A stretch of DNA of 64,000 nt from Ampullaceana balthica (lineage: Eukaryota > Mollusca > Gastropoda > Lymnaeidae). The stretch is taken from contig CALYLW010000133.1 in the NCBI GenBank assembly GCA_944989445.1, positions 476,001 through 540,000 on the forward strand, in the 5' to 3' direction. This document shows positions 24,815 through 35,439 of this stretch, piece by piece. The notes beneath the pieces were generated by a model. The model saw nothing but the letters and a program-made list of their open reading frames with translations. It was not told the origin of the DNA and did no database searches. The stretch's first letter is position 1. Every line of letters starts with the position of its first letter. The position numbers and the translations under genes were made by a program.

Positions 24815-25135
24815 GTAAAAAAAGACTTTTAAAAACCAAGTTCTTATAAGTGGACTAAAATGAAGAGCATAATTTAAAACTTTTAAGTTCAAGTACTTTG
24901 ATGTAATATGACTAAAAGCGTCGGGAGGATGCTTATGAGGTTTAACATATGCAGTTTACTCATTCCCTCAATTATAGATCTCGCTTTTGCCTTCTAAATT
25001 ATAAATCTTTTATATCAAACACATGCCCCTCGTTGTTAGTCATATTAATCAAAGTACTTGAACTTAAAGTTTTAACTTCTTTTCTTCTTTTTAGTCCACT
25101 TATAAAAACTTGGTTTTTAAAAATCCCTTTTTACA
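24815..25135. mobile_element. Palindromic MITE, about 320 bp
   Basis: The left arm 'acttttaaaaaccaagttct', 'tataagtggactaaaa' and 'gttcaagtactttgat' is repeated inverted at the right end ('atcaaagtacttgaac', 'ttttagtccacttata', 'aaacttggtttttaaaa'). The arms are about 100 bp each. It lies inside copy 1 of the duplicated segment and has no counterpart in copy 2, so it came in after the duplication. No coding sequence. Confidence 0.7.
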
Positions 25136-25740
25136 TTAGTTTTTCAAACTAACTAACATTTCTTAATTTGGTAAAGAACAAATGAACACACTCTAAAAAT
25201 ATGAAATACAGTACATTAGGCCAATATGCTTTTTTTGCTTTTAATTTTCTTTATTTGAATTTGATAACAATCTAATTTGAGAATGCATTTCTTATACTGT
25301 CTAAATGTGACATCCCTGTACATAATTAAACCTTGTGACCGACTTAAAGAAGAAAAAAAGTATTAAATAAGCTTGATTGAATTTACCACCTACATGCCTG
25401 ACTTATAAATTGTGTATTCTTAATTATCGTTAAAAATATTTTAAGTTTTTACAAATGCCTTTGAAACTAAAAATATAAGTTTAAACTATTAATTAAACAT
25501 AAAAGTAAAATCTTTTTTTTTACCAATACGAAATAAACTTTATATTCACATTAACGCATTATAACTTATTTTAAAACTACAGGTGATTTTTTTTTCTTTT
25601 GACATAACGCTTGGCAATAAGCCATCCTCTAAAATCTATGTTTGTATCCACTCCATATGCTTTATTTTTTTAGCCTCTGACTAATCGTATAATTAAAAGT
25701 GAAATATCCACTAATCATACACAACTGCATGCAGCACAAT

Positions 25741-26115
25741 ATATATATATACGAGCAACAAAGCTCGGCAAACAACGTTCCGCCACCGTTCGGTGGCATG
25801 TTGTAACTCCACTCCAACAGCCGTCTCAACCGGCATTACTTGTGCATCGCGTCAAAAATACAGTTCATTATTGTTAAATAAAAAACTCGTAAAAACAGAG
25901 CTTTTTGCTATAAGTCCACATGCGCATAACTCAAAATAAAGTCTTGGAATAAATACTGCACTAAAATAGCTCTTTTTGAACGTCCGCGTAAAAGGCGTAA
26001 ATGTGTTCAATATGATTGGCTGTAGGAGTCATATGTGTTTGAGGGACCAATCGCTATAAATGACCGGACAGAACGAATAGAAAGGACAGAAACTTGCCTT
26101 TTTTTATATAGGATA
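25741..26115 (+). repeat. Family G insertion, longest copy
   Basis: Begins near 'cgagcaacaaagctcggcaa' after a TA tract. It contains 'gttcggtggcatgttgtaac', 'gaacgtccgcgtaaaa', 'gattggctgtaggagtc' and ends in 'cttgcctttttttatatagg'. It is not present in copy 2 of the duplicated segment. There is no transposase. The 'gaacgtccgcgtaaa' word is shared with the 48-62 kb TIR family, so these families exchange modules or have a common ancestor. Confidence 0.6.
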
Positions 26116-26138
26116 TATATGATATATCTATATATATT

Positions 26139-26790
26139 TGGGCTTCGGAAAATAATGATTAAGTTCTTGATTAATCGTTCAAAATTTTTTATCGATCAAG
26201 TATCGATTAAAATACTTTTAATCGATTAAAATTCGATTAAAATTTAAGAAAATACTTAAGATATGTTTTTGTTCTTCAATTTATAAGAAAATAATTAATT
26301 ATTAATAAATAATAATAATTTATATTTTTTTTAATGTACAAACTTCTTTCGCATATTATTATAATTTATTAATTTATGTAGACGTGGAGATCTAAACAAA
26401 AATGTGGACTAATGACAGCTTCAGCAGAGTTAAATTTAAGAATGTAAACGGAAAGTTATGCAAACATTTTCTTTTTAAGCTAACTGCTGATGGCAAAGTT
26501 GAAGATGGTGAAAAAGTTTACTGTTATCACTCTCGTAAACAATTCGCTTTGAGGGGATCAAATACATCGCAGAGATACTACCTTCAGCACACGCATATTA
26601 GACAGGGGACATAACTAAATAATACAAAAATGTCAACTACTTGTTTTTGTAAATTCCTTTGAGATATTCAGTTTACGTCGTCATAAATTTTAACGTTTGG
26701 CTTTAATCGAAATTAACGATTCATTAATTAAATTTATCGTACATTTTTTTAAAGTTTACGATGAAGTTTAAATTAATGATTTAAAGCCCT
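26139..26790 (+). mobile_element. hAT-like element fragment with BED-finger ORF, copy 1
   Basis: Left end 'gggcttcggaaaataatgat' and right end 'ttaatgatttaaagccct' give imperfect inverted ends that meet TA-rich flanks. Inside, on the plus strand, lies the short BED-like reading frame at 26402-26614. The element is about 650 bp, so it is an internally deleted or N-terminal-only derivative. Copy 2 is at 42768-43419 with the same length, because the two are parts of one duplicated segment. Confidence 0.68.
26402..26614 (+). pseudogene. BED zinc-finger fragment of a hAT transposase, damaged
   Basis: 70 codons from ATG: 'MWTNDSFSRVKFKNVNGKLC', then 'KVEDGEKVYCYHSRKQFALR' and 'SQRYYLQHTHIRQGT'. 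BED fingers have C-x2-C followed by an H-rich end after a 'G-S-T-S-L-R-Y-H-L' stretch. Here the second Cys is Ser (YCYHS), so the finger should not fold. The sister copy keeps both. It ends right after the finger; the catalytic part is absent. Confidence 0.6.
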
Positions 26791-27289
26791 AATATATAAA
26801 TATATTTAAAAAAATAAAAAACAATGGTTTCTTTGGGGTTATTTTTTTGAGTTTTTTTAAGAGGAAAATTATAAATGAAATGACTTTGAGTTGATATTTT
26901 TGTTTAATTTATATTTATTAGAGGCGTTTAAGCATAAATATGCATGTTAATATGCAGGTAGTCCTAAGGTGACCACGGTCCCATGACAGTTTTATAATAA
27001 AAAATAAAATATAAAAATATCATATTACGCGTTATTCCATCTTCTTGAATGTTTTCTTTTAAAGCATTTTTGTCTGGAGTAACAAATTGTTATCTCTATT
27101 TGAAATACTTTTTGATGCCATTAATTACTTTTAAGTTTCAAGTGCGTGGCGGAATAAATACGCTTTGTTATGGTTGCAGGGAGAGGAAGACGCACAGTCT
27201 CAGTATATTCGCCATTTGTGTTGCTTACACCAGTGGTACCTAACTCTTGGGCCACGGATTGGTACAATGCCGTGGAAGAAATGGTAAAG

Positions 27290-28996
27290 GACTCCCCAGA
27301 AACATTTACTTATTTTCATTGTATTTGTTGTGGTGTATTTTTTGTGTGGATTGTGTGACTCTCCAAAGACAAATAACTTCATATTTTTAAATAATAAATA
27401 AACTGGAAAAGAGGTAAATAAGAGTAGTAGGGAAGGGGAGTTTCAGTTAGCATTTGGGGCGTAACACCACATGACGTAATAGTTGACCTTTGCCCTTACC
27501 GGCATACAGTAATTAATTATGTTAGTTAATTAGTGTAATTTAGACATGCTAGACAAGTTAATTATTGTACTTAATTGTGTCAACCGCGTGGTAAATTATT
27601 ATGTTTGACACTTTATTTAGTGTATATTAGTGTACTTACTTAATTAATTAGTATGTCATAAGTGCTATGTTGTTATACGATATGTTAATTAGAGAGTGAG
27701 GCGTGAAATTCATATTTGTCGTGCTTAAAGGGCAATAATCGTGTATTTGAATTTAATGGTGAAGTTTTTTCACCTTATTTAATTTTATTGATTTTTTTTT
27801 CTTTTGTATATTTAGTGGTTCTCAAATTTTTTGTAAATTATTTTTTTATTGTATTAATGACTGCATTTCAAGGTATTTATTTTTTTATTTTTTTATTGAG
27901 TGGTTCTCAAAATATATTTTTTTAATAGTATTTTATTGTTGAATTCTAGTATTTAAAGGTTCTCAAGCTATTTTCATTTATTCTGAATTGTATTTAATTT
28001 GTTGAATGGTAGTATTTAAGGGTTGTAATTACGGTTTTTATGCGTTTCGCTTTGTTAGGCGATGTATTTTATTTGGGGTACTCCGCTGGACAGGTGTTGT
28101 TGGTGATGAATTTAGTTATAATAACATAGTTGGGGCAGGCGAGGGTATAAGTTAAATTTAGAAATTGTTTAGTACATATTATAATTAATTTCACAAATTC
28201 AACAGGGGTGGAAAAAACACGGGTTTGGCTGTTGATCTGATGTTAGTATAAGTGTGGTGGTATAATGCATGCACAGGAAGTAACGAAGTGAAGTTAGAAT
28301 GCGTTTGTTTAGGTTAAAATCAATAGGACACACGAGGAGAGGGGTTTGTATCACCGTATGTAACCTATTGATTTATGACAGTTTTTAATAAATTAGTGGC
28401 GGTCCACGACCAATAATGCGTTGGTTTAGGTTCAAATCAATAAGAAAAATGAGGAGTGGGTATGGAATGGTGCAATGGCAGATGTTGGCTGTTAATTCAA
28501 GGTTGATATTTAATTTGTGTGTAAATATAAATATTTTTAGTAGTTTTATGTGAGTTTTTAAAGTAAAGTACCAGTTTATATTTTTGTGCAGGAGTCTATG
28601 TTATGAAAGTGTCTTTTTTGTTCGTTGTGTTTGTTAACTCTAAGGTTCCCACTAATTTTATTTGACAGCTTTAGCCATGCTTATTCTTTTAGTATCGGGA
28701 ATATTTTCGTAGTTTAAGGGTTTTTCCTTTCTTCTTTTTAATTTTTTTAAAAGATTCATAGTATTTTTTTAAACATAGTAGTGGAGCTCATCTAAGTGTA
28801 GAGTGTAAGTCAAGAGGTATTCTCAATATAGTGTTGGTAATTGTGTTGAAGATCAACGGGCATTTTGGTTTTGGTGGGTTTTTTGTTACTTACGGATTCT
28901 CATCTTAAGATGGGGGACAGTTTTCTAAGTTATGTTGTCTTTTTTTAATGATATTTCCTTAACTAGAGATTCCCATATTAGTGTAGAGTGTAAGTC
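27290..28996. other. T-rich intronic or intergenic stretch without recognised genes
   Basis: Only low-complexity T-rich DNA and small direct repeats (for example 'gtgtagagtgtaagtcaaga' near 28798 and 28981). The plus-strand frame 27716-27925 is hydrophobic by composition and has no domain. Confidence 0.5.
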
Positions 28997-29056
28997 AAGA
29001 GGTCTATTATGTTTCGTTTCTTAACTAGATATGATCATCTAGTGGTAGTAATATTT
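28997..29056. repeat. 60 bp target-site duplication, left copy
   Basis: Begins 'aagaggtctattatg' and ends 'gtggtagtaatattt'. It is identical, base for base, with 31045-31104. It directly precedes the 5'-truncated LINE. Confidence 0.92.
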
Positions 29057-31044
29057 CAAATAAAATTAACAAATGCTGGTTCAATTCTAGATTGAAAAAG
29101 CTATGCAAACTAAAAGAGAACTTATTTAAGAAATATAAAGCTACCAATTCATATAGGATACACAAAAAATACTTAAAGATTAAACACTTGACACAAAAAC
29201 TTAGTCGGAACCTCCAAAATGAATATATAAACAATGTAATTACCAAAGATAACAATAAAAACTTATGGTCCTTTATCAAATCTAAAAAAATGGAACCTTC
29301 AGGAATAGCCACACTAAAAGGCTCAAATAATAAAACCTATAATGATAATGAAACTAAAGCTAATATCCTTAACACATATTTTGCATCATCTTTTTCTGCC
29401 TCAGGCGACAAGGAAGTTTTAATAAATTTAAATAAAATGGAGGAAATAGGTAACATAACTGTAGATGAGATAGGTATACATTCACTCCTAAAAAACTTAA
29501 AAATAAACAAAGCTACTGGCCCAGATGATTTGCCTGCAAGATTATTAAAAGAACTAAGCAATGAACTGTCCCCAATCCTTGTAGTTCTCTTTCAAGCCTC
29601 TCTAAACCAGGGTAAAGTGCCCCAGGATTGGAAATTAGCTAATGTAAGTCCACTCTTTAAGAAAGGGGATAAATCAGACCCTGGTAATTACAGGCCTGTA
29701 TCACTTACTAGTATCACCTGTAAATTACTAGAACACATAATATATAGTAGAATAGTTAACCACCTTGACAAATATAATGCCCTATGCCCACATCAACACG
29801 GCTTTAGAAAAAACAGATCATGTGAAACACAATTAATAGGTTTAATAGATGAACTATCAAAAGGCTTGGACAAAAATGATCAAATAGATACAATATTACT
29901 AGACTTCTCAAAAGCATTTGACAAAGTTCACCACCTTAGTTTACTTAAAAAACTTAACTACTTTGGAATCTCAGGTTCCTTACATCACTGGATCCAAGAC
30001 TTCCTTTTGGGCAGGGAGCAAACTGTAATAATTAATGGATCTAAATCTGCACCAATAAAGGTTAACTCAGGAGTTCCACAAGGAACTGTGCTAGGTCCCT
30101 TACTCTTTTTAATTTATATAAATGATTTACCCAACAACATCTCAACAGGTACAAAAGTTAGGCTATTTGCTGATGATTGTATAATCTATAGAACAATTAA
30201 ATCAGAACAAGATGGCAAAATTTTACAAAAAGACTTAGATGAATTGATAAAATGGGAAACTAACTGGAGTATGTCTTTCCATCCAGAAAAGTGTCAACTG
30301 TTAAGAGTAACAAAGAAAAAGAAACAAATAAATTCAAAATATTACATTCATGGAAAAGAACTGACCCAAACTAAAGATGCAAAATACTTAGGAGTCTTAA
30401 TAAATGAGAAACTATCATGGAATCCCCATGTCAATGAAGTTATTAAAAAATCAAACAAAACCTTAGGCTTTATAAAAAGGAACTTTAACAAATGTAATAG
30501 AGATATAAAACTAAAATGCTACCTCACTTTGGTGAGACCTGCACTAGAATATGCATCTTCTGTATGGGACCCATCCACCAAAGAAAACATTGATAAACTA
30601 GAACAAATTCAAAAAAGAGCTGCCAGATTCATTACTGGAGAATATTCGAAACTGACAAGAGTAACACCATTAGTTAAATCATTAAACCTTGAAACACTAG
30701 AGGATAGAAGAACCAAGAGCAAAGTAGTAATCATACATAAAGCAATTAATTCTAATTTAGAAATACAACACAAAGATAACTTAATACAACCCTCAGATAG
30801 ACATAAGGATAAAAACACCTTTCTTATTCCGTATGCAAGAACAAACACATACAAGTTTTCCTTCTTCCCGTCCGGAATTAGGGCGTGGAATGGGTTGCCT
30901 GAAGAATCCAGGAAAACCAACACTTTATCAACATTTAAATCTCTAATAAAAATGCAGGACTAAACACAAACCATAGATAAGCGTAGGACGCAATAATCTT
31001 CTGTATAGAAGGAGCGTCTGTAAACAGATAAGATAAGATAAGAT
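29057..31044 (+). mobile_element. Young 5'-truncated non-LTR retrotransposon (LINE)
   Basis: The 1988 bp between the two 60 bp direct repeats is one insertion. It is truncated in the middle of pol and carries the full RT and C-terminal part. It ends in a short 3' UTR and a tail of tandem 'agata' units (31027-31044). The perfect target duplication and a single open frame over 620 codons point to a recent event. A second, older copy of the same family is at 56294-57040. The jockey/CR1 group is the likely clade. Confidence 0.93.
29059..30963 (+). CDS. LINE reverse transcriptase (pol), N-terminally truncated
   Basis: The frame is already open at the truncation point (from 29059) and runs to the TAA at 30961-30963, so no native start codon is needed. 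A 623-codon frame can be counted from a TTG at 29092. The RT blocks in order are 'INKATGPDDLPARLLKELS', 'KVPQDWKLANVSPLFKKGDK', 'NYRPVSLTSITCKLLEHII', 'HQHGFRKNRSCETQL', 'DFSKAFDKVHHLSLLKKL', 'GVPQGTVLGPLLFLIYINDL' and the catalytic 'VRLFADDCIIYR'. The thumb and C-terminal part have 'AKYLGVLINEKLSWNPHVNE', 'RPALEYASSVWDP' and 'IQKRAARFITGEYS'. The endonuclease domain and any ORF1 are missing, so this copy cannot retrotranspose alone. It lies in the intron between exon a3 and exon a4 of the host model, on the opposite strand. Confidence 0.92.
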   Translation, partial: NKINKCWFNSRLKKLCKLKENLFKKYKATNSYRIHKKYLKIKHLTQKLSRNLQNEYINNVITKDNNKNLWSFIKSKKMEPSGIATLKGSNNKTYNDNETKANILNTYFASSFSASGDKEVLINLNKMEEIGNITVDEIGIHSLLKNLKINKATGPDDLPARLLKELSNELSPILVVLFQASLNQGKVPQDWKLANVSPLFKKGDKSDPGNYRPVSLTSITCKLLEHIIYSRIVNHLDKYNALCPHQHGFRKNRSCETQLIGLIDELSKGLDKNDQIDTILLDFSKAFDKVHHLSLLKKLNYFGISGSLHHWIQDFLLGREQTVIINGSKSAPIKVNSGVPQGTVLGPLLFLIYINDLPNNISTGTKVRLFADDCIIYRTIKSEQDGKILQKDLDELIKWETNWSMSFHPEKCQLLRVTKKKKQINSKYYIHGKELTQTKDAKYLGVLINEKLSWNPHVNEVIKKSNKTLGFIKRNFNKCNRDIKLKCYLTLVRPALEYASSVWDPSTKENIDKLEQIQKRAARFITGEYSKLTRVTPLVKSLNLETLEDRRTKSKVVIIHKAINSNLEIQHKDNLIQPSDRHKDKNTFLIPYARTNTYKFSFFPSGIRAWNGLPEESRKTNTLSTFKSLIKMQD

Positions 31045-31046
31045 AA
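31027..31046 (+). repeat. (AGATA)n tail of the LINE
   Basis: Tandem 'agata' units end the element in place of a poly-A tail. The second copy at 57020-57040 has the same kind of tail. This is a family trait and marks the 3' end. Confidence 0.85.
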
Positions 31047-31104
31047 GAGGTCTATTATGTTTCGTTTCTTAACTAGATATGATCATCTAGTGGTAGTAAT
31101 ATTT
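31045..31104. repeat. 60 bp target-site duplication, right copy
   Basis: Identical to 28997-29056 over all 60 bases. Its first base follows the AGATA tail, with a possible overlap of two or three bases. Confidence 0.92.
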
Positions 31105-31735
31105 TAAAAGGTTAAGCGAGTCATTTTCTTCGTGTTTTTTTAGAGGTTGTTATCTTAATGGCGTGGAGAGTTTATAAAGTTCAACAATGTTCGATTTTCT
31201 TTGTCGATATATTTTTGATGCCAAATTTGGTAATTTGTTATTTCATTTCAATGTTTTTTTAACCCTACTTTGAGCATTTTTTGCGATATATTTTTAGTTC
31301 TGTTAAATTATTTTATTTAAACTTGAAGAAATGTTCTTAGTAGTATCAGGTAGACTTTCATAAAGTAGGTAGGGCTTTTTTAATTCATCTCTTCAACGTG
31401 TGGTGTAAACATTTTTTAACTGATGGGTTTTTATTCGTAAGAGTATCTTTTGAAAAATTATTTCAATTTATTATTATTTAAAGTAATGTTAATTTTGTAA
31501 TCAATTGTTTCTGACCATAGTACAAGTGAAAATATGTAGGCTGGTGAAATTAAAATAGGCCAACAACTCGGCTGGATTCCTGCAGATGGTTTTACAAAGA
31601 GTAGCTAATACTCTCACATGACAGGAAGTTTTACATTAAGCCTCTAAGTTTTTCCACTTTTAGTCTCGCCTTGTGTGATAGAAAGTCATCGGTAAAGACT
31701 AGGTGTATTTAGCTTTGTGTGACAGTCTCCTACTT
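31105..31735. other. Unassigned AT-rich sequence
   Basis: No gene or known repeat was recognised. Confidence 0.45.
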
Positions 31736-31920
31736 CAGTGCTTCTCAAAGTGGCGGTCCGCAGACTGGTGCCAGTCCATGGGCCATCCGCTGCCGGTCCA
31801 CATGTGTTCTCAAAAAAGGACAGACAAAATTGTCAGTGCAGGGAAAATAGTGCACCGGTCCCTGGTGCATTGGAAAAAATTCCTGACGGTACGCCACACA
31901 AAAAAGTTTGAGAAGCACTG
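31736..31920. mobile_element. hAT MITE, 185 bp
   Basis: Starts 'cagtgcttctcaaa' and ends with 'tttgagaagcactg', a 14 bp inverted pair typical of hAT elements. The flanks are 'tcctactt' (31728-31735) and 'tcctagtt' (31921-31928), an 8 bp target duplication with one mismatch. The inside is non-coding; the open frame that crosses it (31703-31942) is not a gene. Confidence 0.85.
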
Positions 31921-32280
31921 TCCTAGTTCACGAGTTTTCTAGGTGAATACAATTTGTATCTGTCATCGTATACTAGATTGTATGACTCAAAAATCCAATG
32001 TCCAATACCAGTAGCTAAGCGATATCCTCCGAGAATTACATGTCGAAAGTCAAGAAAGTCTAAACAGAGAATATTGATATATAAATCTATAACTATAATT
32101 TATAAATATCACGAATTATTCTATTTGTTTCCTATTTAATTATACTATGTATTAAGTGCACAATACTTTGGCTTAACACTTATAAAAGGAACTTTTAAAT
32201 AAAATATTAATGAGTTTATCTTTATCTTGACGCAACTACGGTTGCAAGGGCTCACAGTCAAATAGCAGTAAAAAATTCAC

Positions 32281-32335
32281 CTTTCCATATCGTTTTCCCA
32301 AAGTATCCGTGGTCTGGGTAGTATTCAAATGGATC
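32281..32335 (-). CDS. Candidate small exon of the Ig-like gene
   Basis: A 55 nt segment with acceptor 'attttcag' and donor 'gtgaat', phase 0 to phase 1, coding 'DPFEYYPDHGYFGKTIWK'. The phase 1 end fits the phase 1 start of exon a4 (24070-24206). The phase 0 start fits the end of the candidate exon at 32776. Without RNA evidence this short call stays tentative. Confidence 0.4.
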
Positions 32336-32775
32336 CTGAAAATTAGAAATAATACATGTTGCTTGGTGTAGTTTAAAAAGGTGCCTTAACTTTATTGTAA
32401 CAAGTTGGAATGAGCAACAACTCCCCAATATATGTCAAATTAGGTAGTAAAGAGAAAATAGTGCTGATAAGTGAACTTTGTCTATGTCTTATGACGGTCA
32501 AATATTCACATAAATAACTAAATATATTTAGGCAGCCCCTCACCTAATTAATTTAAACAATAACAATAATTACCAATCAACCATTGTCGAGATTCCATTT
32601 ACCTAGCTTGTTAGCAACATATTTTCCAACAAATAATCCAAATTTTCTTTTGATATTATATTGACCTTAAAGAATGACACATTTATTTTATCAGATTATG
32701 ATTTATCTTTTAAGAATATTCAACGCAGTACTTAGCAATTCTAGCTACAAAGGCATAAACAGCAACAATTCTTAC

Positions 32776-32930
32776 CCAGGTAACTTGTCCATCTTCAAAG
32801 ATTTCATCAGCAACAATAACAAAAGTTGGAAATGAATTGATTTCATTAGGTTTTAGTCTACGGACCATTACTTTAAAAACTAAATTATAACTATCCGACA
32901 AATCGTCAACACTTCGCCTTAATGTGCTAC
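32776..32930 (-). CDS. Candidate exon, diverged 'b' half-domain
   Basis: The minus strand encodes 'SDSYNLVFKVMVRRLKPNEI', then 'NSFPTFVIVADEIFEDGQVTW' without its last residue, and a donor 'gtaaga' follows (phase 0). The pattern of alternating hydrophobics lines up with the second half of exon b1 ('SSIIFDLQRINQGKHYIKIN'). The 5' border is not clear: every AG upstream in the open frame would start the exon in a phase that does not match an 'a' exon. Either a small exon is missing or this is a relic. Confidence 0.4.
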
Positions 32931-32949
32931 TATATCTATTTCGAGGTGT

Positions 32950-34380
32950 TTATGAATTTGTTAGGCTAAAATTCAGAATTAAGTTTTCTCCCATAGACTC
33001 TGCATCCTGAAGGATTTTTATACAACGTTTAGTTAGGAAATATATGTCTACGATCTTCTCTCACTCGGCCTGTATAATTTAGTCCATGGGCTGATAAAAC
33101 ACCAAGGTGTTGAGTTACTTGGGCAAATAGATTTTTGTTGGAGCCGGTCATTTATGTTCTATAATTTCATCAAATGTATTACTTTCTGTGGTTGAGACAA
33201 CCAGACTATTGTGTTCGCGTCCGTTGCTCGTTGATGGAGTTCGTTTCCCTAGCTAACTGATGACGATGTTATTGTTGGATCCAAGACCATAACTTGGAAC
33301 GATTGCTGTCTATGACTGTCGCTTGCTTGAAAAGTTGAGAAGAGTTGCGATAGTAATGTATATTATTATACAGGTGTCGGGAAACATGGCTCCCGAGCAA
33401 TATGCGGGTTGGCAAGGTCAATAAGTGTGGTAGATGATAAGAGCATTGGGTTAGAGTGATGATAGTTGGCTGCATGGAAGGAGTGCTCAAGTGGTCGACA
33501 AGGGAGAACAACTAAATACCAAATGAGTTATAGTAACAGACTTGGAATTTACCGGGCTTGTTTGTAAAAGAGAGTTAGGGAAACGATATTGTATCGGTCA
33601 AAAACTAAGCGGGAAGGGACACAAAAGATTTACAGCTCGAGTAAAAGTAAACTTGTAAAAAGACAAATGGTCGTGATACAGATAGGAAAGGTCATATTTT
33701 CTTTTAAGTGAGGTTTATAAGTTTCTTCCTAGACCAATATTTATCAACAACGTTGCTCCATCTTTATTTCTTCGCTTGTTTGTGGTTGTAACTCTATTTC
33801 ATTTTGTTGATGTCGTAGACTTTAAGAGGTCTTTCTAAGCAATTACAAGTCTTCTTTTGTCTTGAAAAGCATTTTGTCGACATGTTGAGATTTCATTTTT
33901 TCTTTTAATTTTTTTTTAGTTTTAAAAGGAATGTTGGTTCTTTTTTGAGGATGAGACGTAAACGTTCGAATACCAGACATAAGTTCACAGCTCAACGAGA
34001 CATGCTTCGCCCCATTTACATGATCGATTTGAACTATCGTGTATCCACTTTGTAGGATTAGAAGTACGTTACAGGACTATGGTGAGCGCAAACTACCAGA
34101 CTAAAAGAAGATTTCGCTCGACTAGTGAAACGGATAAACAAGAACGATGTTTATGAACTTATCATGTTTCTTAGCTGTGACACCTTTGGTCTAACGATGG
34201 TTATAAGACATTTAAGAAAAGTTGATAATAAGTCTAATGATACATCGCTGACTACCCCTCAGGATAACTAAGCTGTAGCAAGGGATTGACTAAAAACAAC
34301 GCCAAATCCCATTTACCTTCTCTTCCACTTGAGATTTAGATATTATCTACACCTTTTCCCACTTCGTATGTACTGTTATG
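32950..34380. other. Higher-complexity stretch, possible Helitron body
   Basis: This stretch lacks the TA tracts common elsewhere in the window and precedes the helicase relic. I could not find Rep-type HUH motifs by eye. The minus-strand frame at 33269-33511 has no domain. Confidence 0.35.
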
Positions 34381-34384
34381 AGAA

Positions 34385-34800
34385 ACTTAAACCTTTCTCG
34401 TCTTGTTACACTCCCTGCAATTAATTCACATCATCCCTCCTTACGTTGACTTATAACGCTTCTCGTGTTGCTACCTTCCATGCTTATAATTTATAACCTC
34501 CATTTTCACGCTGACTCCATAATCCTTCTCGTGTTGTTACACTCCCAGCTATTAATTTACAACATCCCTCTTACGTTGACGCCAAGCCCTTCTCATGTTG
34601 CTACACTCCCTGACTCCCTGCTATTCATTTTCAACATCCCTCTTCGCTTTGACTCCAAGTCCTTTTATCTGTGTTACTCTCCGGGCTACTAATTTGCAAC
34701 ACTCCTCTTAACCCTTTCTCGTTTTGTAACACTCCCGGGTTATAATTCAAAACACCCCTCCTCATGTTGACGCCAAATCTTCTACGACGAATTTCCTGCA
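34385..34800 (+). repeat. Minisatellite, about 65 bp unit, about six copies
   Basis: The words 'cttctcgtgttg', 'ttacactccc', 'ctattaatttacaacatc' and 'ttacgttgac' recur at about 34391, 34458, 34523, 34587, 34661 and 34712. The copies are diverged and C/T-rich on this strand. No protein reading is preserved through the copies. Confidence 0.7.
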
Positions 34801-35439
34801 TACTTTTAACAAACATCCTAGTACATGACCGTATCCATGAGTCTTACCCCATCGCTTGATTTCTTAAAATTTCACCCCTCCATTATGTGTTAACTTCATA
34901 TGTATTAAACATATTGAACATACCAAGGTTAAACAAAACAGTAAACATCCCCGTATCTGTTTGCTTCACTCATTGACTCTAAAACTTACCCTGAACCCTT
35001 AATTAAGACCCGACCCACACCTTTACACTTCCCTATTGCTATTGATTTCCCTTATTCTACTGTCAAGTTAAACATCTGCGATATCAGCTCAGCATCTCTG
35101 TTAACATTATAAATTTCACTACCTCTCTTTCACCACACATTACTGTGAACTATTTGATGCCATGTTGGTGTTCTACCAATTGGAAAACCCATATTGTCTA
35201 TGCCATACAGACAGCTTAGCAGAAGATGTTTGGAGTCAGACAAAAAGAGATCTTAATGGTAGATAAGAGGAGCAATGGTCACATTTTATTGATAACAAAA
35301 GTATACAGTTGCTTGTAAACTATGACATTTATATTGGAGATACATCTCTTAAACATTACATATAGCCTTTATCTCTGAACTAACTGACAGCAGTTACGTC
35401 AGATCCCGAGTACTTAGAGAAACATCTTACAAGACCTTG

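Larger units (their letters stand above)
24043..27285. repeat. Segmental duplication, copy 1 (exon a4 side)
   Basis: This block matches 41419-43912 in the same order: the 137 nt exon, the flanking intron ('attataagtactca'-like words, a (TA)n tract, 'agaaagttccatgttcttg' and 'tgtctgtctgtc'), the BED-hAT fragment, and the tail 'atgcaggtagtccta'. After the tail come 'cgttattccatctt' and 'ggaataaatacgctttg'. Copy 1 additionally carries a palindromic MITE (24815-25135) and a family G insertion (25741-26115). Confidence 0.75.

Noticed and set aside
29025..30923. Minus-strand frames of 74-104 codons
   Set aside because: Antisense to the intact LINE pol frame.
28997..31104. 60 bp direct repeats taken as LTRs
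   Set aside because: The enclosed frame is a LINE reverse transcriptase without gag, protease or integrase, and the repeats have no LTR features. They fit a target duplication.
34465..34816. Frames of 61-75 codons in the C/T-rich minisatellite
   Set aside because: Frame and text are not kept from unit to unit, so there is no sign of coding.
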